Below, piece after piece: positions 6,922 through 11,687 of a stretch of DNA of 11,687 nt. Numbering within the stretch: position 1 is the stretch's first letter; each line of letters opens with the position of its first letter. This stretch comes from Stephanodiscus triporus. Its lineage: Eukaryota; Bacillariophyta; Thalassiosirophyceae; Thalassiosirales; Thalassiosiraceae. The position numbers were made by a program, and so were the translations under genes. The stretch is from contig JALLAZ010000840.1 in assembly GCA_036939755.1 (NCBI GenBank), forward strand, positions 1 through 11,687, in the 5' to 3' direction. Below the pieces are notes generated by a model that was not told the origin of the DNA, searched no databases, and was given only the letters and a program-made list of their open reading frames with translations.

Positions 6922-8133
6922 TCATCTCGTCTGGTAGGATCGCAACGGCTCCGCGATTTTCACCCCGCCCAGCATGTCGTCGAATACGCGGTCGAGGGCG
7001 GACCAGTGCTCCTCGTCGTTCAATTCCGTCACGTCCTTCCATCCGCCGATCCCGCCCCCGCGACAACACAGATCCCCGAGTCGAAAGTTCGCATCGTCGC
7101 GCATGTTCTTGATGCCGCACGCCGTCTCGACGCGGCGTAACCTCGATTCTGACAAGGGCGACAATCCGAGGAAGTCGCATATACGACGCACCTCCCCGCG
7201 AAAGTCCAAGACGAGGTCCTCGTAGTACACGACGAGGGATCGATCGGGTCCGATTTCGTCGAGCGCGTTCGCGCTCTCGGCGATCCAGCGGAAGGCGCTG
7301 CCGTAGGAATTCGGACACGCTCCCACGTCGACGAAGCGACGAAACGATCCTGGACCGTGCTCGTTCCCGTGCATGCCGTCGAGGGGGGTGCCGCGGAAGT
7401 TGTGGAGTGATATCATCGTGTCCTTGAGGTTACGGAGGAGGACGATGAGACGGCCCTTCCCCCTCCTCCGCGTCCTGCTGCCCCCCCCTCCCCCGTCGTC
7501 CGCGTCGCCAGCGTCGTCGTCGTCGTCGAACAGCATGGACGGGAGGTAAGCCCTACCGAAGAGGTGACTCACGAACAACCGTGGACGGGGCATGCCAACA
7601 AGGTCCTCCCACACGTAGTCGCCGAACATTTTGTCGACAACGTCCGCGCCGTTCGGCACGCGATCGTATATGCCGTACTCGTCGTTGGCCTTCTCGATCC
7701 GGGTGGGGTACGTCGATTCCGGGTAGGTCTGTCCCAGCCTGCCCGGGTGGCGGCGGCGGCGGAGGCGCGACGATGCCGAGTTGTCGTCGTCGTCGTCGTC
7801 CGCCGCCGTCGTCGTCGTCTCGTCGACTACGTCGTCGTCGTCGTCGTCTTCGTCGTACAGGAGGTTGACGAGCAGGCGCGACAGCCACGTGGTGCCCATC
7901 TTCACGCCGCTGCTGAGCACGACGTCGTCGTCGTATACGTCGAGGTCTCGATATAGGAGGGCGGTCTTGGGGTTGAACCACCACGGCACGGGCAGGCCCT
8001 CGTCGCCGTACCGATACGGGGAGGGATTGGAGCCGATCCCGGGGGGGGCGAGGCCGGTGGCGGGGGGGGGGGAGGGCATCGGTAAGGAGTGGGGCGGTGG
8101 GGGGGAGGAGGAGGAGGGGGTCGGTTCGGTCAT
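6922..8133 (-). CDS. PAPS-dependent sulfotransferase
   Basis: The 403-residue enzyme should transfer sulfate from PAPS to a hydroxyl or amine of a small acceptor, in the cytosol. The PAPS loop is SGVKMGTTW (75-83, Lys78). The probable catalytic His is His190 in FVSHLF. The 3'-phosphate site is RNLKDTMISLHNF (234-246, Arg234 and Ser242), and the C-terminal PAPS motif is RGGGIGGWKD (358-367). Length is above the usual 290-330 because of a Pro/Ser-rich N-terminus (1-40) and two acidic inserts: about 94-131 (Asp runs, then RLRRRR) and about 203-227 (Asp run, Gly run, RTRRRGKG). Both inserts lie between conserved elements, presumably as surface loops. I choose the ATG at 8133 over an upstream in-frame ATG at 8268, because the extra 45 residues are not protein-like and would span a TATA-like element. 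No signal peptide is seen. It is divergent from the DOMON gene. Confidence 0.87.
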   Translation of the reverse strand: MTEPTPSSSSPPPPHSLPMPSPPPATGLAPPGIGSNPSPYRYGDEGLPVPWWFNPKTALLYRDLDVYDDDVVLSSGVKMGTTWLSRLLVNLLYDEDDDDDDVVDETTTTAADDDDDDNSASSRLRRRRHPGRLGQTYPESTYPTRIEKANDEYGIYDRVPNGADVVDKMFGDYVWEDLVGMPRPRLFVSHLFGRAYLPSMLFDDDDDAGDADDGGGGGSRTRRRGKGRLIVLLRNLKDTMISLHNFRGTPLDGMHGNEHGPGSFRRFVDVGACPNSYGSAFRWIAESANALDEIGPDRSLVVYYEDLVLDFRGEVRRICDFLGLSPLSESRLRRVETACGIKNMRDDANFRLGDLCCRGGGIGGWKDVTELNDEEHWSALDRVFDDMLGGVKIAEPLRSYQTR

Positions 8134-8390
8134 GGCACGCGGTCGTCGGCTGTGATGTGTGCTGGCTGTCGTGATGACTCGCCACTCTCCACTCTCCACC
8201 CGACCCGTCGCTCTGATAAATAAATATATCTGTGAGATTATTAGGGATTTTCTTTGCTTCCCGCCCACCGTGCTCCATTTTATGGGTGCTGGTTAGGTTG
8301 TGGTATGCACCATGACCACAAAACTAAAATTATGCCTGAAAACTCATCATCACTCGCGAGGAGAAACCCAACAGCCGTCCACAGCAAACC
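8134..8390. promoter_or_regulatory. Divergent promoter region between sulfotransferase and DOMON genes
   Basis: The 257-bp spacer separates start codons on opposite strands. A TATA-like run, read on the minus strand as GATATATTTATTTATC (8215-8230), lies about 85 nt upstream of the sulfotransferase ATG. A short tandem repeat CACTCTCCACTCTCCACC occurs at 8183-8200. On the plus side the DOMON leader is ACAGCAAACC directly before ATG. No named operator is recognised. Confidence 0.45.
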
Positions 8391-9101
8391 ATGAAGCTCC
8401 TCTCCGCCGCCTCGACCTCGACCCTCCTCCTCCTCAACGGAGCCGCGTCCCAAACGTGCCCAAATGTAGACGAATACGCCGAGATGTCCGTGACCGAAGG
8501 TGCAACCTATAACGGCGCGCTAACCTTCAAGTATGCCATCGTCCTCGCATCCTCGGCCGACGACGAGCGATCCGTCCTATGCGCGCGTCTCGAGACCGAC
8601 TCGGTTGGGTGGATGGGTTTCGGCATCTCCCCCTCGGGCATGATGGACAGCGGAGGGAGTATGAAGTCCACGGGCATCGTCGGCCTGCCCGACGACGGAT
8701 CCGTCCGGAAGTACTGGCTGGCGGCGGACCCGCGCGGCGTGGACCCGATGGACGCCGATCGCCAGACGCTGATGTCCGCCTCCATCACGAGGGTGGAAGG
8801 TACGACGATCATGGAGTTCACGAAGTACTTGCGGGAGGACGGAGAATACGAGATATATCCGAGCGGGGAGAACACCTTCCTGTACGCCCTATCGGGCGAA
8901 TCAACGCTCGGTTATCACAGCGCCGGCGAGGGCAGTTTCATGCTGGATTTTGCGGTGGAAACTGCGCCGCCCGTTCCAGCCCCCGTTCCCGACGCTACTC
9001 CGGCTGCACCACTGAGTGGTGCCGTGGCACTTACTGGGGCGATGAATAGGAGCATTGCTGGTTCTATGGTCATTGTGTTTGCTGCCTGGTTTGGAATATA
9101 A
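8391..9101 (+). CDS. Secreted DOMON-domain protein
   Basis: This 236-residue protein begins with a signal peptide (MKLLSAASTSTLLLLNGAAS, cleavage near residue 20-21). A DOMON-like beta domain covers about 38-190: VGWMGFGISPSGMM (72-85), VRKYWL (105-110), TLMSASITRVEG (126-137) and LGYHSAGEG (173-181). DOMON domains bind heme or sugars on the cell surface or outside; in heme-binding members the ligands are a Met and a late His. Met84 or Met85 and His176 are candidates, but this is inference. A Pro/Ala linker (192-208) leads to a hydrophobic tail after residue 220 (SMVIVFAAWFGI) with no basic residues after it, which suits a GPI-anchor signal or short membrane tail. No cytochrome b561 domain follows, so it is a stand-alone DOMON. 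The ATG at 8391 is chosen because the signal peptide starts there. Confidence 0.8.
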   Translation: MKLLSAASTSTLLLLNGAASQTCPNVDEYAEMSVTEGATYNGALTFKYAIVLASSADDERSVLCARLETDSVGWMGFGISPSGMMDSGGSMKSTGIVGLPDDGSVRKYWLAADPRGVDPMDADRQTLMSASITRVEGTTIMEFTKYLREDGEYEIYPSGENTFLYALSGESTLGYHSAGEGSFMLDFAVETAPPVPAPVPDATPAAPLSGAVALTGAMNRSIAGSMVIVFAAWFGI

Positions 9102-9320
9102 TCCGTTCTTTTTAAGCCTTTGTTGGAAGTTTAGAAACTACGACTAGGTATCTGATGCAGTGCAACCGAGACGAGAACTAGTCACGGAGTCTTGTTAGCC
9201 GTATCTCTATGACTTGGATGAATCCATAGAAGACATTATATTGAGACATGTTGTGACAACAACTTGTCTATTTATCATCCTCTGTGGCTGACTTCAGCTT
9301 CTCCCTCTCCGATTAAGAGT
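9102..9320. other. Spacer between DOMON gene and desaturase remnant
   Basis: About 220 bp, AT-rich compared with the genes to the left. It presumably holds the DOMON 3' end. No missing 5' part of a desaturase is recognisable here, and no ATG-led frame enters the desaturase remnant. Confidence 0.4.
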
Positions 9321-9668
9321 CAAAATGATGACATATCCCCCTATGTGGATGTTAACTTGACTGACGGCGATCACAACTTTGTCAAGGGTGCCTTCCACAC
9401 CATCGACCGCCCGTACAACAAAATCGACCCGTGGGGCATCATCGACTTCCTCCATCACAAGATCGTATCGATGCACGTGGCACACCACTTTGATACCGAT
9501 GCCATCAAGGAGAACTTTCAGGAGATATATCTTTACGATCCTACCCTGATCCCCGAGGTGCTGTGAAGGGTTTGCAAGGGTTGCGCCACCATGGAGAAGA
9601 GGGGGGATTACTACATTTGGGACAACCGCAACGTGAAAGACGAACTCTTGCAAAGCGAATATTCATAG
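9321..9668 (+). pseudogene. 3' remnant of a membrane fatty acid desaturase
   Basis: The frame reads like the end of a Delta-12/omega-3 type desaturase: FVKGAFHTIDRPYN, then WGIIDFLHHKI, then the third histidine box HVAHH, then TDAIKENF, then IYLYDPT. Homology is clear from about 9366 and likely from about 9327. The frame has no ATG upstream of the conserved part, and the first two histidine boxes and membrane segments are absent from the window. After HVAHHFD the sequence jumps to TDAIK; in the family roughly 10-12 residues with an IPHY-type motif lie between, so an in-frame deletion is likely. A TGA at 9564-9566 sits where family members have Trp (VL-stop-RVCKGC), and the frame then stays protein-like (MEKRGDYYIWDN) to TAG at 9666. 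This is a broken gene and should make no active enzyme. Subtype (Delta-12 or omega-3) cannot be settled from this piece. Confidence 0.8.
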
Positions 9669-9799
9669 TACAATAGAGATTCTACTCATTGCATTGTAAC
9701 CTAAATGAAAACCGAGAAACACATCTCGATATCGGCAGGATAGGTCAAAAGTTCCCAGGATCAGGGTTGTAAAGTCATGAAAGTTCTCCCAAGGAGGAT

Positions 9800-9859
9800 G
9801 ATCTAATCGGCCTCCTCGGTATCCTAATACATGGTGGCCGATCTAATCGGCCTCCTCGG
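9800..9859. repeat. 20-bp direct repeat with 40-bp period
   Basis: GATCTAATCGGCCTCCTCGG occurs exactly at 9800-9819 and 9840-9859. The second copy holds the last codons and stop of the minus-strand acidic frame (EEAD-stop), and the first copy lies just downstream. This is probably a small tandem duplication of that gene's 3' end. Confidence 0.85.
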
Positions 9860-10370
9860 GATTGTAGTCAGATGTGCTATCTCCCTCAGCACTCTCGACC
9901 TCGCTCTTGACCTTGCTCTCATCCTCGCTCTTGTTGTGGCTCTCGAGGAGGACAACCTTGTCATCGTCCTCTTCGTCGCTCTTGTCATTATCGTCATCAT
10001 TGTCAGGGGCGGCGGAGAGGATGTTGTCGTCGTTGTCGTTGGTGCCGTCATGGTCGTCATAAGCGGTGAGATTGATAACTTTGACGTTCTTCTTGGTGGT
10101 CGTTGTACTTGTCGTCCAAGGAGACGCCAAAAGTCAACCGCGGAATTTTCGGACTGGCTTGTTGTGTCCATCCTCGTCATCAGTGTCAACAAGCTTGTCC
10201 AGCTGGATGGGACTCTCACTCACCTGTGATGCAGAGATCTTCTTGGGCTTGGACACCTATGGCGCAGAGGTCTTCTTGGGCTTCTTGGACACCTTCCCAA
10301 CATCATCCTTGTGCTTGTGCGGAAGCCCATAGGGGAGTTGGTGCCAGAAGATTGCCCCTTTTAGTTGAGT
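9843..10370 (-). pseudogene. Decayed or intron-split 3' part of an unrecognised acidic protein gene
   Basis: Read on the minus strand from 10370, one frame gives protein-like sequence for 175 codons: TQLKGAIFWHQLPYG, LPHKHKDDVGK, two lysine-rich units (VSKKPKKTSAP and VSKPKKISASQ), LDKLVDTDDEDGH, KKNVKVINLTAYDDHDG, and a final 70 residues rich in Asp and Glu. TAG (10259-10257) and TGA (10136-10134) interrupt it. It follows the ORF at 10939-10361, but in a different frame, offset as if one base were lost near an A6 run (about 10381-10390). A strong donor-like CAG|GTGAGT sits at 10223, with AAG acceptor candidates at 10092 or 10089, and would remove the TGA in a 132-135 nt intron. The TAG would need a 36-nt intron, which is unusually short. 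I recognise no family; the basic repeats and acidic tail suggest a nuclear protein, as inference only. Confidence 0.5.
10224..10292 (-). repeat. Tandem repeat of a lysine-rich 11-12 codon unit
   Basis: Unit 1 is 10292-10257 (36 nt) and unit 2 is 10256-10224 (33 nt). Both start GTGTCCAAG and contain CCCAAGAAGA; unit 2 lacks one AAG codon. Unit 2 ends in CAG (Gln) where unit 1 ends in TAG (stop), so the stop is probably a single C-to-T change. Confidence 0.7.
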
Positions 10371-10939
10371 CTTCCGTTGTTTTTTAGGACAGAGATGGTA
10401 CAGCCCACCTTGAATGGTGCCTCATCTCTCAATTTTCCCTGCCCTGGGGTTCGCTGTAGGGGGGTGATCCTTTGGTCATTACTTGTGATGACCGGATGCG
10501 CGACGTGATGCTGGAGGGCATACTCAACATAAGCCATCAGATTGGAAATAAGACCCTTCTGGTAATCCCCGGAGTATTCATATACACATTCTCTGGGGAT
10601 GTCCATCAGAAGACGCTGTTCTGCAGTACGGAGAGGTCTCCAGCACTTGTTATTCCTGGATCCTTCAATCATAACTATAGTTGGAACATTTGTCTTAGTA
10701 CCTGCCAATGATGACCTGACCATTTCCTTTTCGAAGGAAATATGCCTGTTTGTGCCAAAAAGGCAGAAGCTGACGAGAAGTGGACTGTCAGGGTGGGAGT
10801 CTTGTACACCACGGCGCTGAAAGCTTTCATATGCAGCCTTTGCTTGTTTGAAGGCTGTGAACATGTCGCCATCTGTGATGGTGACTACCTGTCTCACTGC
10901 ATCTTGAACTTTCGCCTGACGTTTCTGATCCGATGCCAT
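10361..10939 (-). CDS. Hypothetical protein, probably the N-terminal part of a longer gene
   Basis: The ORF is 192 codons from ATG at 10939 to TAA at 10361. It is not a family I recognise. The sequence is protein-like throughout: a charged helical N-terminus (QKRQAKVQDAVRQ, FTAFKQAKAAYESFQRRG), then mixed segments such as PLLVSFCLFGTNRHISFEKE and VPTIVMIEGSRNN, then helix-like LISNLMAYVEYALQHH. No signal peptide, membrane segment, Cys/His cluster or catalytic motif stands out. An in-frame TGA lies two codons before the ATG. Codon use is more AT-rich than in the left-hand genes. The last 12 codons, after KVGC, lose protein character, and the better continuation is in the frame of 10370-9843, so the stop at 10361 is likely caused by a frameshift or an unspliced intron. 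It could be part of an old mobile element, but no transposase or polymerase motif supports that. Confidence 0.5.
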   Translation of the reverse strand: MASDQKRQAKVQDAVRQVVTITDGDMFTAFKQAKAAYESFQRRGVQDSHPDSPLLVSFCLFGTNRHISFEKEMVRSSLAGTKTNVPTIVMIEGSRNNKCWRPLRTAEQRLLMDIPRECVYEYSGDYQKGLISNLMAYVEYALQHHVAHPVITSNDQRITPLQRTPGQGKLRDEAPFKVGCTISVLKNNGRLN

Positions 10940-11687
10940 CTGATCTCAATGCTTTTTATCCCGCTCCTTCGTATTCCGCATTTTATTCTTATGACTAGGT
11001 GGCCTTTGAGGACAGTCAGCACGATAGTCCCCTTTTGCACCGACAAACTCAACGCATGTTGACGAAAAGGGGGTGGGGGATCGTGCAATGAAGTGGAGAA
11101 TGTCTCGGCTCTCTCAACAAAAATAGGATCTGCAAAACAAAGCGGGCGGCTCTCCGGAGACAGAATAAAGTAACAACAGTTTCACGGAGGAACTCATAAT
11201 ACACTCAGAATAAAAACACAATGACGGAGAGACAGATAAGAAGGAAGACTGTATGGGGAGTCCATTATGTTTATTGTATTTGGCAGGAGTGCTTCTATTT
11301 TATTGCCATGTGTCACCCAGTCCACTTACAAGTCAATCTGCGGCATCAATCATACCACCAGAGATGTCGGACCATGACTAGCTCATGCTTTCCACTGAAT
11401 GATGTGTGATCACCAATAGGTGTTACATAAGTACAAGAGGTATATAGTAAGATATTTGTAATTGGGGCAGTAGTCCTTCGGACCATAAACACGAACATTG
11501 TTTGAAATGCTTGACAAACACGATTACCTCATGTAGTGCAATAGGTCCATCATCACAAACCTATGCCGCTTGGTATCCAGCCAAGTACTAAAGTATTGTT
11601 AAACCCTCCGAACGAGTATTATCCAATTGGCAGGAAGATATTGCCTCCCGCCAAATATTGGCCTTAAGTCTATTAGTCACAAGAGTC
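10940..11687. other. Right-edge region without a supportable gene
   Basis: About 750 AT-rich bases. Two minus-strand frames are open between about 10890 and 11180, but neither shows a family. One reads in frame into the ATG at 10939 through a TGA and contains CVEFVGAKGDYRADCP (11056-11009), faintly like a broken zinc knuckle. The short plus-strand frame at 11221-11409 is not protein-like. A small hairpin (GTCC-TTC-GGAC, about 11474-11484) and CCAATTGG (11623-11630) are minor. I see no tRNA, terminal repeat or origin. Confidence 0.4.

Noticed and set aside
8134..8268. Upstream start (ATG at 8268) for the sulfotransferase
   Set aside because: The added residues are not conserved-looking and the DNA holds a TATA-like element. 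The ATG at 8133 leads straight into the Pro/Ser-rich N-terminus.
9831..10229. Plus-strand frame with many Val and Leu residues, looking like a membrane protein
   Set aside because: It is the reverse complement of an Asp/Glu-rich stretch. The minus-strand reading with Lys-rich units and an acidic tail is more protein-like.
11221..11409. 62-codon plus-strand frame near the right edge
   Set aside because: No motif, no matching neighbour and ordinary chance length in AT-rich DNA.

Overview
The window looks like nuclear DNA of a diatom, most likely a centric one. This is inferred from gene content, not from a database search. The main clues are a zinc-finger array of the Cys-x4-Cys-x9-Cys-x2-His type that diatoms carry in many copies, a spliced RRM gene with a short GT-AG intron, a front-end or omega-type membrane desaturase remnant, heavy GAC/GTC/TCG triplet runs inside coding sequence, and compact divergent and convergent gene pairs. 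There is no operon structure, no bacterial ribosome-binding pattern, and no tRNA, rRNA or CRISPR array that I can see.

Layout. Positions 1-573 are non-coding and hold a near-perfect palindrome (115-136) and an AT-rich stretch just before the first gene. Positions 574-2928 (+) encode a 784-residue single-pass membrane protein with a C-terminal calcineurin-like metallophosphoesterase domain. Convergent to it, 4575-3106 (-) encodes a 489-residue protein with ten WRKY19-type zinc fingers, built by an internal duplication of a five-finger block plus its linker. It shares a divergent 264-bp spacer with 4840-6632 (+), an RRM and RGG-box RNA-binding protein of 542 residues whose two exons are joined across a 164-nt intron. 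Convergent to that is a cytosolic-type sulfotransferase (8133-6922, -) with two acidic low-complexity insertions. It shares a divergent 257-bp spacer with a small secreted DOMON-domain protein (8391-9101, +).

From about 9100 to the right edge the character changes: base composition becomes more AT-rich and the genes look broken. A 3' remnant of a fatty acid desaturase (about 9321-9668, +) has a stop in place of a tryptophan codon and an in-frame deletion just after its last histidine box. On the minus strand, an unrecognised 192-codon ORF (10939-10361) is followed by about 175 codons of protein-like sequence in another frame, interrupted by two stops and ending in a very acidic tail (to 9843). 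It is either a decaying gene or a gene with introns I cannot prove. The last 750 bases hold no gene I can support.

The genes show no obvious common pathway; this looks like an ordinary diatom gene neighbourhood next to a decaying patch. The most noteworthy items are the duplicated zinc-finger array, the two broken genes on the right, the unusual motif set of the phosphoesterase, and an RRM-gene intron that stays open in frame and would give a different hydrophobic C-terminus if retained.
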